A stretch of DNA of 64,000 bases, taken from Phormidium ambiguum IAM M-71. GTDB taxonomy: Bacteria; Cyanobacteriota; Cyanobacteriia; Cyanobacteriales; Aerosakkonemataceae. The notes under the pieces were generated by a model. That model did not search any database. It was not told the origin of the DNA and saw nothing but the letters and a program-made list of their open reading frames with translations. Made by a program: the position numbers and the translations under genes. The stretch is taken from contig NZ_MRCE01000021.1 in assembly GCF_001904725.1 (NCBI RefSeq), positions 1 to 64,000 on the forward strand, given 5' to 3'. Positions 39,828 to 49,669 of this stretch are shown one piece after another. Within the stretch, counting starts at the first letter, position 1. Each line of letters begins with the position of its first letter.

Positions 39828-40131
39828 CGCTAAGATGCCACACCTAGATGTGAAAATCATATAGCGATCGCCAAACTGTAATACTCAGATCTTGCACCTA
39901 CGAATCAATTTCCCGGTGGATGTCGGGACTAGTGCAAGATCTCAGTAATGAACGCTATCAATTGCTGAAACTATTACTTTTCCTACCTTCTGCCTTTTGC
40001 CTTTACTCTTACCTTCTGCCTTCTGCCTTCTGCCTTCTGCCTTTCCCCGATGTATCTGCCCTTGGCAAGATAGAATAATTCCAGCAATAGTTCTCAACAT
40101 TATTTAATAGAGGCGAGGAGAACAGTAACGC
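39828..40131. other. Divergent intergenic region Rpn-like/dnaK with TTCTGCC array
   Basis: 304 bases. The half near dnaK holds a TTCTGCC heptamer array (about 39980-40045). The other half has a direct repeat of the words ATCTTGCAC / TGCAAGATCTCAG, inverted relative to each other (AGATCTTGCAC at 39889-39899 and GTGCAAGATCT at 39931-39941), which could form a long hairpin. dnaK has a GAGGAG site. Confidence 0.6.
39980..40045. repeat. TTCTGCC heptamer array
   Basis: About seven units of TTCTGCC or TTTTGCC, upstream of dnaK. This is one of the two arrays that are not in a convergent junction. Confidence 0.85.
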
Positions 40132-42246
40132 ATGGGAAAGGTAGTCGGCATTGACTTGGGTACAACAAACTCAGTGGTAGCTGTAATGGAGGGTGGCAAA
40201 CCCATAGTAATTGCCAATGCCGAAGGAATGCGGACTACTCCCTCTGTAGTTGGCTTTAACAAGGATGGGGAACGTCTGGTAGGGCAAATGGCGCGGCGAC
40301 AAGCTGTACTAAACCCGCAAAATACGTTTTATGGGGTAAAGCGGTTTATCGGACGTAAGTATACGGAAACTAGCCCTGAGTCGAAGCGAGTGCCTTATAC
40401 AATTCGCAAGGATGAACAGGGAAATATTAAAATTAAGTGTCCCCGTCTGAGTAAGGATTTTGCGCCTGAAGAAGTTTCGGCAATGGTGCTCAAAAAGTTG
40501 GCGGATGAAGCCAGTCGTTACTTAGGACAGCCAGTTACAGGGGCAGTAATTACCGTTCCGGCATATTTTAACGATTCGCAACGGCAAGCGACAAGAGATG
40601 CCGGGAGAATTGCGGGTTTAGAAGTTAAACGGATTCTCAATGAGCCTACGGCGGCGGCTTTGGCTTATGGTTTAGATAAGCGAAATAATCAAACTATTTT
40701 GGTGTTTGATTTGGGTGGTGGCACTTTTGATGTGTCAATTTTAGAGGTTGGTGATGGGGTTTTTGAGGTCAAGGCGACTAGCGGCGATACTCAGTTGGGG
40801 GGGAATGATTTTGATAGTAAGATTGTTGATTGGTTGGCGGAACAATTCTTGGAACAGGAAGGAATTGATTTAAGACGCGATCGCCAATCTCTGCAAAGAT
40901 TAATGGAAGCAGCAGAAAAGGCAAAAATTGAACTTTCTGGTGTTACCGTTACTGACATTAATTTACCATTTATTGCGGCAACGGAAGATGGCCCGGTACA
41001 TTTGGAAACTCGGTTAACGCGATCGCAATTTGAAGGTTTATGTTCTGATTTAGTTAGCCGTTTACGCAGACCTGTAAAACGCGCTTTGTCTGATGCCAAT
41101 ATGTTGCCAGAAGACATCGACGAAGTAGTATTGGTTGGTGGCGGAACGCGAATGCCAATGGTACAAGATTTGGTGGCTAGTATTATCGATATCGAACCAA
41201 ATCAAAACATCAACCCTGATGAAGTTGTCGCCGTTGGTGCAGCAGTTCAAGCGGGAATTTTGGCAGGAGAATTTAAAGATATCCTGTTATTAGATGTGAC
41301 TCCGCTATCTTTGGGATTGGAAACAATTGGTGGGGTAATGAAAAAGTTAATTCCCCGCAATACAACAATTCCAGTGAGAAGATCCGATACTTTTTCGACT
41401 GGAGAAAACAACCAAACAATGGTAGAAATTCACGTTCTCCAAGGGGAACGGGAAATGGCAAAAGATAACAAATCTTTGGGTCGATTTAAGTTATTAGGAA
41501 TCCCACCTGCGCCGAGAGGAATTCCTCAAATTCAAGTTGCTTTCGATATTGATGCTAACGGAATTTTGCAAGTTACAGCATTGGATAGAAGTACAGGTCG
41601 AGAACAAACTGTCACGATTCAAGAAGCTTCGACTTTGAGTGAAAGCGAAGTGCAAAGAATGATTCGGGATGCGGAAGAGTTTGCGGAAGTCGATCGCTTA
41701 CAAAGAGAGAGAATTGAAAAGCGTAATCGTGCTGAATCTTTAGCAACTCAAGCTGAAAGACAACTCCGAGAAATTAGTATAGATTTCGGAATGCAATTTG
41801 CTAATGAATTTCGTTATCGTATTGAAAGTTTAGTGCGAGAATTGCGCGATTATTTAGCGAAAAATGATGATGCCGGAATTGATAGAACTCAAGCAGATTT
41901 GCAAGATATTCTTTATGAAATGAATCGGGAAGTACGTCTACGTTACACCGAAGAAGAGGATGATTTATTTGGATCTATTCGTCGTGCTTTCTCTGGCGAT
42001 GATGATGATGATTTCGACTTTAGAGATCGAGACAGCGATAGACCTTATTACAGTAATAATAATCGTGATTATGACGATCGCCGTTATGACGATCGGCGTG
42101 ACACAATCCGTGACGATCGATCGTACTATGGTTCAGGGTCTAATAATCGTTCTCGCAATACTTCAGATGGTATTGGTACAGGTCGAAGAAGCCAACAACC
42201 TCAAAGACAAGATTGGGATGATGATGATGACGATGATTGGTTCTAA
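40132..42246 (+). CDS. dnaK: Hsp70 chaperone, DnaK1 type
   Basis: A 704-aa Hsp70. Nucleotide-binding domain: [48 protein letters not shown] and [13 protein letters not shown]. Substrate domain: [18 protein letters not shown]. The sequence and length agree with the cyanobacterial DnaK1 class and not the DnaK2 main housekeeping copy. Instead of the EEVD-like end, the tail (about 620-704) is a charged low-complexity region with Asp runs and repeated DDRR units, ending [13 protein letters not shown]-domain gene follows 146 nt downstream, presumably its cochaperone. Confidence 0.94.
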   Translation: MGKVVGIDLGTTNSVVAVMEGGKPIVIANAEGMRTTPSVVGFNKDGERLVGQMARRQAVLNPQNTFYGVKRFIGRKYTETSPESKRVPYTIRKDEQGNIKIKCPRLSKDFAPEEVSAMVLKKLADEASRYLGQPVTGAVITVPAYFNDSQRQATRDAGRIAGLEVKRILNEPTAAALAYGLDKRNNQTILVFDLGGGTFDVSILEVGDGVFEVKATSGDTQLGGNDFDSKIVDWLAEQFLEQEGIDLRRDRQSLQRLMEAAEKAKIELSGVTVTDINLPFIAATEDGPVHLETRLTRSQFEGLCSDLVSRLRRPVKRALSDANMLPEDIDEVVLVGGGTRMPMVQDLVASIIDIEPNQNINPDEVVAVGAAVQAGILAGEFKDILLLDVTPLSLGLETIGGVMKKLIPRNTTIPVRRSDTFSTGENNQTMVEIHVLQGEREMAKDNKSLGRFKLLGIPPAPRGIPQIQVAFDIDANGILQVTALDRSTGREQTVTIQEASTLSESEVQRMIRDAEEFAEVDRLQRERIEKRNRAESLATQAERQLREISIDFGMQFANEFRYRIESLVRELRDYLAKNDDAGIDRTQADLQDILYEMNREVRLRYTEEEDDLFGSIRRAFSGDDDDDFDFRDRDSDRPYYSNNNRDYDDRRYDDRRDTIRDDRSYYGSGSNNRSRNTSDGIGTGRRSQQPQRQDWDDDDDDDWF

Positions 42247-42343
42247 TTTGTCATATTAAAAAGTCACTTGTCATTGGTCAATTGTAATTAGCGATCGAAC
42301 ACATAAGACCAATGACAAAAGACAAATCACATAAGACAAATTA

Positions 42344-42370
42344 CCTTGGCGAAGCTATGCGCGAAGCGCT
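42344..42370 (+). repeat. 27-nt dispersed repeat GGCGAAGCTATGCGCGAAGC, copy A
   Basis: A 27-nt GC-rich element between dnaK and dnaJ. An exact copy in the opposite orientation lies at 49089-49115, near the galU-like gene. It contains the word GGCGAAGC twice in variant form. It looks like a small mobile-type dispersed repeat. Confidence 0.75.
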
Positions 42371-42392
42371 ATATGCAAAATAACAATTAAGT

Positions 42393-43388
42393 ATGGAAAA
42401 CTTTAGAAACTATTACGAAATACTGGGTGTTCCCAGAGACTCATCAGCAGAAGAAATCAAAAAAGTCTATCGGAGACTAGCTAGACAATATCATCCCGAT
42501 TTGAATCCGGGAAATAAAGAAGCGGAAGAAAAATTTAAAGATATTGGTGAAGCTTACGAAGTCCTTTCCGACATTGATAAACGTGCTGAATATGACCAAT
42601 TTAGTCGCTATTGGAAACAAAGAGGATTCGCCGGAAATCGATCGGCCCGTGCTGGCAAAAGTTGGTTTAATGGTAGAGAACGTGATGACAAAGATGATGA
42701 CTATTACAGCCAATTTACCGAGTTTAGTCAATTCATTGATGAACTACTAGGACGTAGTAACAAAAAAGTCCGAGTAGCTACCGAAGATGACATGAACTCC
42801 CGCGATAAAGATATAGAAGATGAATTTCGACCGGGAAATACTAAAGTTAGTTACACCGTCCCTTCTCGTCCAACTCGCAAAGATATTGAAGCACGATTAA
42901 CTTTACCTTTAGAAAGAGCCTACACTGGGGGAGTAGAAAGAATTCGCTTGGAAGATGGGCGTAGTTTAGAAGTAAATATGCCCCCTGGAATGGTAACAGA
43001 TCAACGCATTCGTCTGAAAGGTCAAGGCATTGGCGGTGGCGATCTTTACCTAAAAATTACTGTAACACCTCATCCTTTTTATCAGTTAGAAGGCGCAGAC
43101 ATTCTTTGTCAATTACCCATCACTCCCAGTGAAGCAGTTTTGGGCGCACCCGTGCAAGTGCCAACTTTAGATGGACGGGTAAGAATGAACATTCCCCCTG
43201 GTGTAAAATCTGGTCAAAGATTGCGCCTTGCCAATAAAGGTTATCCGATGGAAGATGGCAGTCGGGGAGATCAATTACTGGAAATTCAAATAGTGATTCC
43301 GAAAGAGATTAGTTCTAGGGAACGAGAACTTTATGAGAAAATCCGCCAAATTGAAACCTTTAACCCCCGTGCGGATTTACCAGTTTAA
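42393..43388 (+). CDS. dnaJ: J-domain protein with DnaJ C-terminal domain (CbpA-like)
   Basis: A 331-aa type-B (Hsp40) cochaperone. The J domain (about 5-70) has the Hsp70-activating HPD as YHPDLNPG. A linker rich in Gly/Arg/Asp follows, and then the two beta-barrel substrate-binding subdomains (about 165-325), with [15 protein letters not shown] and [19 protein letters not shown]. No cysteine-rich zinc finger is present. It follows dnaK on the same strand and probably serves it. Confidence 0.92.
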   Translation: MENFRNYYEILGVPRDSSAEEIKKVYRRLARQYHPDLNPGNKEAEEKFKDIGEAYEVLSDIDKRAEYDQFSRYWKQRGFAGNRSARAGKSWFNGRERDDKDDDYYSQFTEFSQFIDELLGRSNKKVRVATEDDMNSRDKDIEDEFRPGNTKVSYTVPSRPTRKDIEARLTLPLERAYTGGVERIRLEDGRSLEVNMPPGMVTDQRIRLKGQGIGGGDLYLKITVTPHPFYQLEGADILCQLPITPSEAVLGAPVQVPTLDGRVRMNIPPGVKSGQRLRLANKGYPMEDGSRGDQLLEIQIVIPKEISSRERELYEKIRQIETFNPRADLPV

Positions 43389-43394
43389 TGTAGA

Positions 43395-43413
43395 GTGCGT
43401 TAGTGTAACGCAC
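43395..43413 (+). terminator. GTGCGTTA hairpin after dnaJ
   Basis: GTGCGTTA and TAACGCAC pair perfectly around a 3-nt loop, 6 nt after the stop. Related to the hairpins at 9210 and 56413. Confidence 0.55.
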
Positions 43414-43495
43414 CATTAAACTTAAAACTGACTTTTAAAGTTTCATTCCCGTTACAATCAAGTTGGAAGATAAATAATTTAATACTAGTCGAATT

Positions 43496-43978
43496 ATGAC
43501 TTTGGGCAATTTACGCGACCTGTATCAACAGGTAATTCTAGAACATTATAAAAAACCCCGGCACAAGGGTAAAACTAGTCCAGTGCATCGATATCAGAAA
43601 GGGCATAATCCTTCCTGTGGCGATACTATTGAACTGACTTTGCAGCTAAATGATGCTGGCGATACCATTGTAGATGCTAAGTTTGATGGGGAAGGTTGTG
43701 CAATTTCGATCGCTTCTGCTGATTTAATGGCAGAAGCTTTAAAAGGAAAAACAGTTGCAGAAGCTTTGGAAATGGTGGAACGTTTCCAAGGGATGATGAA
43801 AGGTGAAGCAGAGTTTCCCAAGGAATTACGAAAGCTAAATGTGATGCAAGGGGTTGCTCAATTCCCGGTGCGGATTAAATGTGCTAATCTAACTTGGCAC
43901 GCCCTAAAAGCAGCGTTGCAATCCGCTGATAACGCTGACTTAAATGGTTTTATCAGTAATGAAAAAGAAGAAGCTTAA
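43496..43978 (+). CDS. sufU: SufU-type iron-sulfur cluster assembly protein
   Basis: A 160-aa protein of the IscU/SufU superfamily. Three conserved cysteines are present: C41 (NPSCGD), C68 (GEGCAIS) and C129 (RIKCANLTW). D43 follows the first. The insert of about 20 residues between the second and third cysteines (QGMMKGEAEFPKELRKL) and the GDTIELTL strand are typical of SufU rather than IscU. In Bacillus SufU is a zinc-dependent sulfur acceptor of SufS. A scaffold role is also proposed. The other suf genes are not in the window. Confidence 0.9.
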   Translation: MTLGNLRDLYQQVILEHYKKPRHKGKTSPVHRYQKGHNPSCGDTIELTLQLNDAGDTIVDAKFDGEGCAISIASADLMAEALKGKTVAEALEMVERFQGMMKGEAEFPKELRKLNVMQGVAQFPVRIKCANLTWHALKAALQSADNADLNGFISNEKEEA

Positions 43979-44118
43979 TTGTAGTTTTTTGAGATTTTAG
44001 TTGGGGATTTTGTGCAGTAAACTATACCAATTTCTCAGGCAAATGCTACACCTTTTCTTCGGGCAGGTTTTGTGCCAAAAATTTCATTGGTTGATCAACT
44101 TTGTCTGCTAAATCTAAC

Positions 44119-44187
44119 TGTAAGGGCGGGTTTTGTCCAGAGATTGTCTGTGTGACACAAAGTTTATCTGCTAAACCCGCCCCTACA
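44119..44187. repeat. AGGGGCGGGTTT inverted-repeat element
   Basis: Outer arms TGTAAGGGCGGGTTT (44119-44133) and AAACCCGCCCCTACA (44173-44187) match with one mismatch. The element and its left flank also hold a direct repeat, TCTGCTAAA. A 69-nt MITE-like dispersed repeat that could fold into a hairpin, between sufU and ycf51. Confidence 0.65.
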
Positions 44188-44259
44188 AAATATGTGTTGT
44201 ATTTTTATGGTAAAAAGGTATACATAAGAAATCTAAAATCTAAAATCTCTAGGGAGTTT

Positions 44260-44775
44260 ATGCTAACAACAGCTGATTTTTTACTTGCTAGTAAGTGGGC
44301 GGGTATTTTAACTGTCGGATGTGCAGTTTTGACTTTACTAGCTTTTGTTTTTAAGTGGGGATTTAGGTTTCGATTTGTTGGTGCTACTGGATTTATGGGG
44401 GTGCTGACTGGTGGTTTATTTGCGTTGAGTTTGGGGCTTTTTTCCCATACAACTATTCCCGGTGCAATTCGTTATTCAGTAGTTTTTGATAATGGGGCAA
44501 CTTTAGCTTCGATCGCAGTTCCACCCACTATTACTCAATCGGAATTAGATGCAACTCTGCGTCAAGCCGCCGCAGATTTGTTTTCTTATGGCAGATTAGG
44601 TGGTAATGATAGTTTAATTATTCGGGCTCGGACGATGATTCATCCAGCAACAGGGGTTTCTCAACCATTGATTTTGGGTGAGGTAAAGCGATCGTTATCT
44701 AAACGCGAAGATGATAATTTGGTGGTAAACATATACGCCAAAAATCTCGCTAAATTACCAAAAACCACAGCTTAA
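44260..44775 (+). CDS. Ycf51 family membrane protein
   Basis: A 171-aa protein beginning at ATG 44260 (MLTTADFLLASKWAG), which follows an AGGGAG site by three bases. An upstream open extension of 53 codons is discarded because it runs through the repeat element. Two to three membrane segments (about 14-32, 40-64) are followed by a soluble alpha/beta domain (IRYSVVFDNGATLAS, DLFSYGRLGG, LIIRARTMIHPA). It matches the Ycf51 (DUF2518) family of cyanobacteria and red-algal plastids. Function unknown. Confidence 0.88.
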   Translation: MLTTADFLLASKWAGILTVGCAVLTLLAFVFKWGFRFRFVGATGFMGVLTGGLFALSLGLFSHTTIPGAIRYSVVFDNGATLASIAVPPTITQSELDATLRQAAADLFSYGRLGGNDSLIIRARTMIHPATGVSQPLILGEVKRSLSKREDDNLVVNIYAKNLAKLPKTTA

Positions 44776-44788
44776 TTGCAAATTTTAA

Positions 44789-44819
44789 CCCCTCCCCTTC
44801 TACGGAGAGGGGGATTTTT
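44789..44819 (+). terminator. CCCCTCCCC hairpin terminator after ycf51
   Basis: Arms CCCCTCCCC and GGAGAGGGG pair with one mismatch, loop TTCTAC, followed by GGATTTTTC. It is close to the 48071 element, so it belongs to a small repeat family used at gene ends. Confidence 0.6.
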
Positions 44820-44828
44820 CAGCAAGCT

Positions 44829-46676
44829 TTACTTAGTTCCAGAATTATTATTTAATATTTCGGACAATTGCGTTGCTGTTAGATTTTGTACTATGCTCAA
44901 ATTGAGAGGTGATTGGCTAATTAGTTTGGCATAATTAGCAGTTAAAAAAGGTTGGAATTCTGACTGATTAGTAAGGTAATTTTTGAAGAAAGCTACGCTT
45001 AAAGCATTCAGATAAGGTCGGGCTATAGTGGGATCGGGCCCGATTAATTCGCGGGGTAAGGCGGGTAAAGCACTGGTATCTTCTTGGCGACCTCCTAATA
45101 AGGAAAAGTGGCTAGATTTTTCAATAACAACTAAATATTTATTTAGGGTAGTTAACCAAGTAAAAGGAACTATTTGTTCGGGAAAAGCTGGGGTAAAAAT
45201 GTCATCAGAACTAGCAACAAACATGACGGGAATTTTAATTTGGCTAAGTCCTGATTCACCAAAAACGCTACTAGTTAAAGGATTGATTGCTAACACTGCT
45301 TTAACGCGCTCATCTCGTAATTCGTAATTAGCGGGAGTGAGGCGAGAAATTTCGCATTGAACTAACAGCGATAAGTTAAAAATTTGGTTATTTACGCAAT
45401 CTTTTTTTAGTAAGTCAAAGTTAATTTTTGCTCCGGCTAAAGTTAAGCTGGTGTATCCACCAACAGATTGACCAATTACTCCGACTTGTTGTAGGTTTAA
45501 TCGCCCTTTGAGTGTTGGTTCTGTTTGTTCGCGGCGTTGCAGTTCATCTAATACATATTTAATTTCTAAGGGGCGGTAGATTAATTCTTGAGGTTGGGGA
45601 GAATCAGCTAAACCAGTGAAAAAATCTTGGAATCTTTCTAAGCTGTCGCCTGGGTGTTCCATGACAACGATCGCAAATCCGTGAGACACCAAATGTTCTG
45701 CTAAAAGAGATAAAGTATTGCGGTTTCCGGCTGCACCATGACTAATTACTATAACATTCGCTGGAGTGTTAGTTTGTGGGAGGTAAAGATCGACTGTTAA
45801 AGGCCGATTTCTTTCACTATCATTAATGGTAAGAACTTCTTTTTGCCAAGTAAAAGATCCTGGTTGGCGTAAGTCTGGAAGTTGGCTTAAGTTGATGTTG
45901 GAATTGGCAGATGCTTCGGCTGTTGATGCTTGTTGAATTAGTTTAACGCTGGCTTCTGTATTGCGGAGAATTTTTTCAAATTCACTGATAATTTGTAAAC
46001 CTTGAGTTAAGTCTACGCGGACAATGCGATCGGGAAATTTGCGTAACATATTTAGTAAGTTTAAACCTTCAGGATCGCTAGCCGCAGCAATAAACGCAGT
46101 TCGCAAAGAATTCGCACCATTTTGTCCTGTTTCCGTTTGCAAAACTCTGCCTAATCTTTCTAATACAGTTTGTCCTAATTGAGCTTTAGTAAATTGGGAA
46201 ATTACGGTGGGATTAGCTTCAAAACGTCTTTGCATAATATCCCGCAATTCCGTTAAACTTTTGGGGTCAATTTTACCAATGTAGGCAGACAATTCTTCAG
46301 TGACTTTCCCTTCTTTAACTAAAGCTTCTAATGATTCAACGCCAAGGGAAAATTGTATTGGGCCATAAACTACAGAAATTCGTTCTGCGCTTTGAGCAGG
46401 AATAGCAGTCAAAATTGCCGAAAGTAGCCAAAATCCCAGTCCAGCAACAACGACACCAGGGATGGGCGCGGTTACGCCAATTGCCTTTTTAATCGAGGGT
46501 TTTGTGCTGTTGCAGTGCGGTGGAAATGATCGATCGCTTGAAGCCTGTATAAGCTTTCTTTCCTTTTGCCAACTGCTTTCTGCCTTTTGCCTTCTACCAC
46601 TAGGAAAAAATGCGGTAAAAATCCGGCTGAATTCTCTGGGACTGATAGCAAGAGAGTTAAATTTTGCAGTATTCAT
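44829..46676 (-). CDS. Alpha/beta hydrolase with DUF1400 N-terminal region
   Basis: A 615-aa exported or membrane-anchored hydrolase. A hydrophobic stretch at about 72-95 (GVVVAGLGFWLLSAILTAIPAQSA) looks like a signal or anchor. It is followed by the DUF1400 region (about 97-260) and a dienelactone-hydrolase-like catalytic domain with VIVISHGAAGN, the nucleophile GQSVGGYTSL, and a C-terminal VIEKSSHFSLLGG carrying the likely His. Cyanobacterial homologues resemble platelet-activating-factor acetylhydrolases. The substrate is unknown. Residues about 18-45 (GRRQKAESSWQKERK) come from DNA resembling the GCAGAAG repeat array, so the N-terminus appears to have been invaded by a repeat. Confidence 0.82.
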   Translation of the reverse strand: MNTAKFNSLAISPREFSRIFTAFFPSGRRQKAESSWQKERKLIQASSDRSFPPHCNSTKPSIKKAIGVTAPIPGVVVAGLGFWLLSAILTAIPAQSAERISVVYGPIQFSLGVESLEALVKEGKVTEELSAYIGKIDPKSLTELRDIMQRRFEANPTVISQFTKAQLGQTVLERLGRVLQTETGQNGANSLRTAFIAAASDPEGLNLLNMLRKFPDRIVRVDLTQGLQIISEFEKILRNTEASVKLIQQASTAEASANSNINLSQLPDLRQPGSFTWQKEVLTINDSERNRPLTVDLYLPQTNTPANVIVISHGAAGNRNTLSLLAEHLVSHGFAIVVMEHPGDSLERFQDFFTGLADSPQPQELIYRPLEIKYVLDELQRREQTEPTLKGRLNLQQVGVIGQSVGGYTSLTLAGAKINFDLLKKDCVNNQIFNLSLLVQCEISRLTPANYELRDERVKAVLAINPLTSSVFGESGLSQIKIPVMFVASSDDIFTPAFPEQIVPFTWLTTLNKYLVVIEKSSHFSLLGGRQEDTSALPALPRELIGPDPTIARPYLNALSVAFFKNYLTNQSEFQPFLTANYAKLISQSPLNLSIVQNLTATQLSEILNNNSGTK

Positions 46677-46761
46677 AGAGTAAATCGTGAAATAAGATTA
46701 AAAACCAGAAATATGTCTTGTTAGGGCGGTTTTATCAGACCAGCCTGTGGGATAATCAGGT

Positions 46762-46781
46762 CGATCGGTTATGACCGATCG
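46762..46781. repeat. CGATCGGT hairpin
   Basis: Perfect 8-bp arms CGATCGGT/ACCGATCG with a 4-nt loop in the divergent gap (46677-46972) between the hydrolase and TPR genes. No other structure or ORF is supported in that 296-nt stretch. Confidence 0.45.
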
Positions 46782-46972
46782 CTTAACTGAGGTAACTTTA
46801 AGGTCACTATACCAACCCATGATTGATATCTTTACCTTGCTACTTAACTTCTTGATTGTCTGTACTATGAGACAACATTGATTTTGGAGCAAAATCCAGA
46901 AGCGTAGAAGCTCTAGTATAGAAAGTTTTCGGGGATTGAGGAGTTAAGTAAATCACAGGTTTTACACAGGTT

Positions 46973-47959
46973 ATGTATTACCAATCAAATTCATTCAGTA
47001 CAGCTGATAATCAAGAAAATCATTGTGAAGAAAATGCGATCGCAGCGGATAAAACTCAATGGTTTGTCCGCTTGGAAGCACGAGATTACAATGCTGAACT
47101 AAAATATTATCATCAGATATTAGAACGCGAGCCAAACAATGTGATGGCTCATTATCAACTTGGTGCCGCTCATTTAGCAGTAGAAAACTATATAGCTGCG
47201 ATCGAAAATTACAATCGAGTTATTGAATTAGAAGCAAATAATGCCGGGGCTTATCATAACCGAGGTAATGCTTATACTGCATTAGGTAATTATGAAGCAG
47301 CACTAACTGATTATAACCAAGCAATTGAGCTTGAGCAAAACGACCCAGTTTTTTACAACAGTCGCGGTGCAATACTTTCTTATTTAGGAGATTTAGATGA
47401 GGCGATCGCATCTTTCGATCGATCTTTAAGCCTCAATCCGCTTTATTCTTCAGCTTATAACAATCGCGGCAATGCTTATGCTAAACAAGGTAATTTTTTT
47501 AGTGCGATCGCAGATTACAACAAAGCTATAGAAATTAATTCTCAAGATGCTTCTGCGTTTCTAAATCGAGGTATTAGTCAATATCGATTGGGCAACCAAC
47601 TATTAGCAATTGCAGATTTCACTCACACTTTGACGCTGAATCCTAACTATGGAAAAGCTTACAAAAATCGCGGCATAGTTCGGGCAGAAATGACTGATTG
47701 CGAAGCAGCGATCGCCGATTACAATCAAGCAATTAAACTCAATCCTACCGACGCTAATGCTTATTATCATCGCGCCCTTGCTAGCTGCGCTTTCGATCAT
47801 CCCTTAGCTTATCAAGCCGCTATTGAAGACTTTACTAAAGCAGCACAACTTTACGATCGACAAGGACAAATAGAACAATATGAATCAGTCATGAATATCC
47901 GCGAAGAATTAATCTCTTGGATTCAAGGAATTGAAGAATTTGTTGATACTCCAATTTGA
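46973..47959 (+). CDS. TPR-repeat protein
   Basis: A 328-aa soluble protein with about seven consecutive tetratricopeptide repeats from about residue 40 to 280, each carrying the AY-NRG-A---G---AAI-DYN-AI---P pattern (for example NRGNAYTALGNYEAAL). TPR arrays mediate protein-protein contacts. No catalytic or membrane segment is present, and the partner is unknown. The repeats are close to each other at DNA level, suggesting expansion by duplication. Confidence 0.85.
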   Translation: MYYQSNSFSTADNQENHCEENAIAADKTQWFVRLEARDYNAELKYYHQILEREPNNVMAHYQLGAAHLAVENYIAAIENYNRVIELEANNAGAYHNRGNAYTALGNYEAALTDYNQAIELEQNDPVFYNSRGAILSYLGDLDEAIASFDRSLSLNPLYSSAYNNRGNAYAKQGNFFSAIADYNKAIEINSQDASAFLNRGISQYRLGNQLLAIADFTHTLTLNPNYGKAYKNRGIVRAEMTDCEAAIADYNQAIKLNPTDANAYYHRALASCAFDHPLAYQAAIEDFTKAAQLYDRQGQIEQYESVMNIREELISWIQGIEEFVDTPI

Positions 47960-48070
47960 CGATGGGTAAGTATAGCAGAAGGCAGAAATCTAAAAAAAAC
48001 AAGTATTCTGTCTTTTCATGTCCCCTTAACCACTTTGGTAATAACTCTAAATTCAACCCCACCCCTTAAT

Positions 48071-48094
48071 CCCCTCCCCGTCTACGGGGAGGGG
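48071..48094. terminator. CCCCTCCCCG hairpin between convergent genes
   Basis: Perfect 10-bp arms CCCCTCCCCG/CGGGGAGGGG with loop TCTA, in the TPR/galU-like convergent gap. Sequence-related to 44789-44819. Confidence 0.55.
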
Positions 48095-48172
48095 AAAATT
48101 AACCTAAAGGGGACTTGAGAAATCCCCCCCTTACTAAACTACAAGTGCCAGCTTTAAATATGAGAAACGAGT

Positions 48173-49045
48173 TTAAAATAATTCAGGAAAACTAATAACT
48201 GTATCCCGATAATTAGCTGGTGTACCTACATCAAAAAAGTCACCTGCGACTTCATAAGCAAAACCACCATCTTGATGAATCCAGGTTCGCAATGCTGCTG
48301 AAAGATCCAACTCATTTGTTGATAATTGTTTAGCATTTTCCAAATAGTTCATGAATTGACCGGGGAGTAAATAAATCCCAAAAACGCAAAAATATTCTGG
48401 TTTATTTCCCGGAATGCGAAGCGTAGCTGTTTCCGCACTTAAAGTTGGTTTTTCTCGCATATCAGTTAATTCATAAATTGTGATTTCGTTGGGAATTGCC
48501 CGCACACCCACAACGCCATATTGATGAATTTCTGATTCATTGCGTCGCCGAACTCCTAATACTCCTTTGCCAAATTCTTCTCCCACCTTCAGCACTTGTT
48601 GTACGCAGGAAATTGCCGAATGAGATTTATAAAGATGATCTCCTAAAAGTAAGACAAAAGGTTCAGAACCAACTATTTCTTTTGCTTGTAATACTGCATC
48701 GCCAAAACCAGCTGGTTCTTGTTGATAAATGAACCGTAAGCGATCGCCTAAATCCTTTAACTCATTCCAAGCCTTTAAAATCCGTTCTCCAGCAACATTT
48801 TCTACATTTTCCGGTGGCGGTTCTGTAAAATAATTCGTAATTAATTCCCCATCACGCGGCGATACAACTAATATTATTTCCTCGACCCCACTATCCACAG
48901 CTTCTCGCACAATCCAATCTACTGTTGGACGCAATGAACCATCTTTTCCGGGAATTGGTAACAACGCTTTGGGAACAATTTTAGTTACTGGATACAATCG
49001 AGTAGCCAGTCCAGCCAAAGGAATTACAGCGTATTTGGGTTTCAT
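48173..49045 (-). CDS. GalU-like UTP--glucose-1-phosphate uridylyltransferase
   Basis: A 290-aa nucleotidyltransferase. The nucleotide-binding loop is PLAGLATRLYPVTK, with catalytic-lysine context VPKALLPIPG and a metal/sugar-site LLGDHLY. The late strand is FDVGTPANYRDT. The layout is that of the GalU class making UDP-glucose, rather than the RmlA class. The usual GAGxGTR is here LAGLATR, a small deviation. Cyanobacteria usually rely on the unrelated CugP for UDP-glucose, so this copy may serve a dedicated polysaccharide pathway. No such cluster is nearby. Confidence 0.78.
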   Translation of the reverse strand: MKPKYAVIPLAGLATRLYPVTKIVPKALLPIPGKDGSLRPTVDWIVREAVDSGVEEIILVVSPRDGELITNYFTEPPPENVENVAGERILKAWNELKDLGDRLRFIYQQEPAGFGDAVLQAKEIVGSEPFVLLLGDHLYKSHSAISCVQQVLKVGEEFGKGVLGVRRRNESEIHQYGVVGVRAIPNEITIYELTDMREKPTLSAETATLRIPGNKPEYFCVFGIYLLPGQFMNYLENAKQLSTNELDLSAALRTWIHQDGGFAYEVAGDFFDVGTPANYRDTVISFPELF

Positions 49046-49088
49046 AATTCACTTGTGATTAATTGTTAGTTATTGGTCATTTGTCCTA

Positions 49089-49115
49089 AGCGCTTCGCGC
49101 ATAGCTTCGCCAAGG
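49089..49115 (-). repeat. 27-nt dispersed repeat, copy B
   Basis: Exact reverse complement of 42344-42370, in the gap between the GalU-like gene and minE. Confidence 0.75.
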
Positions 49116-49144
49116 TCATTTAATAAAATTACTCATATCAAGTT

Positions 49145-49504
49145 CTAATCAATACTAATTTCAGGAGTTTGATTTGTGGAATTTTCTTCTGATTTTACAT
49201 GATTTTCTTCCGTTACGTTTTCTTCGTCTTTGTCTTCTTTTTTCACCCGCCGAATTGGTAAATTAGCAATTAAAGCCGAAGATCGATCGTTATTTTCGAT
49301 CGAAAATACTAACTCTTCGCTTTCCAGTTCTACATAACGAGAGATCACTTCGATAATTTCTTTTCGCATTTCGTCTAACTCTTGGGGAGAAAGCCCTGTT
49401 CGATCGTGCGCCAGCACCAATTTTAATCGCCGTTTTACCTCATCACGACTATTATTATTGTTACTTGTCCAGGGAAACAATTTTTCCAAAAATTCATTGA
49501 TCAT
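49145..49504 (-). CDS. minE: Cell division topological specificity factor MinE
   Basis: A 119-aa protein driving the pole-to-pole cycling of MinD. The anti-MinCD segment and topological domain are recognisable as [26 protein letters not shown] and the beta part [10 protein letters not shown]. The last 35 residues are an acidic low-complexity extension ([17 protein letters not shown]) beyond the usual cyanobacterial length of about 90-100. Last gene of minC-minD-minE. Confidence 0.93.
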   Translation of the reverse strand: MINEFLEKLFPWTSNNNNSRDEVKRRLKLVLAHDRTGLSPQELDEMRKEIIEVISRYVELESEELVFSIENNDRSSALIANLPIRRVKKEDKDEENVTEENHVKSEENSTNQTPEISID

Positions 49505-49669
49505 GATAGTTTACCCACAAGAGAAAAACGATTTATTATTGTTTTTTAAGTCACAAGAAGCAACCTGAATTTTGTTATTTTCCGAATTATCCAAGAACCT
49601 AAATAATGTAATTATCTCTCACTTCTACTCCCTGAAAGAAAGCAATAAAAGAGCCGCAAAATAAGGAAA

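Noticed and set aside
44101-44259. N-terminal extension of the Ycf51 protein by 53 codons
   Set aside because: The stretch is an inverted-repeat element. An AGGGAG and ATG at 44260 fit the family start.
46698-46892. 64-codon frame on the minus strand in the hydrolase/TPR gap
   Set aside because: No ribosome-binding site, no recognisable domain, and it overlaps a hairpin.
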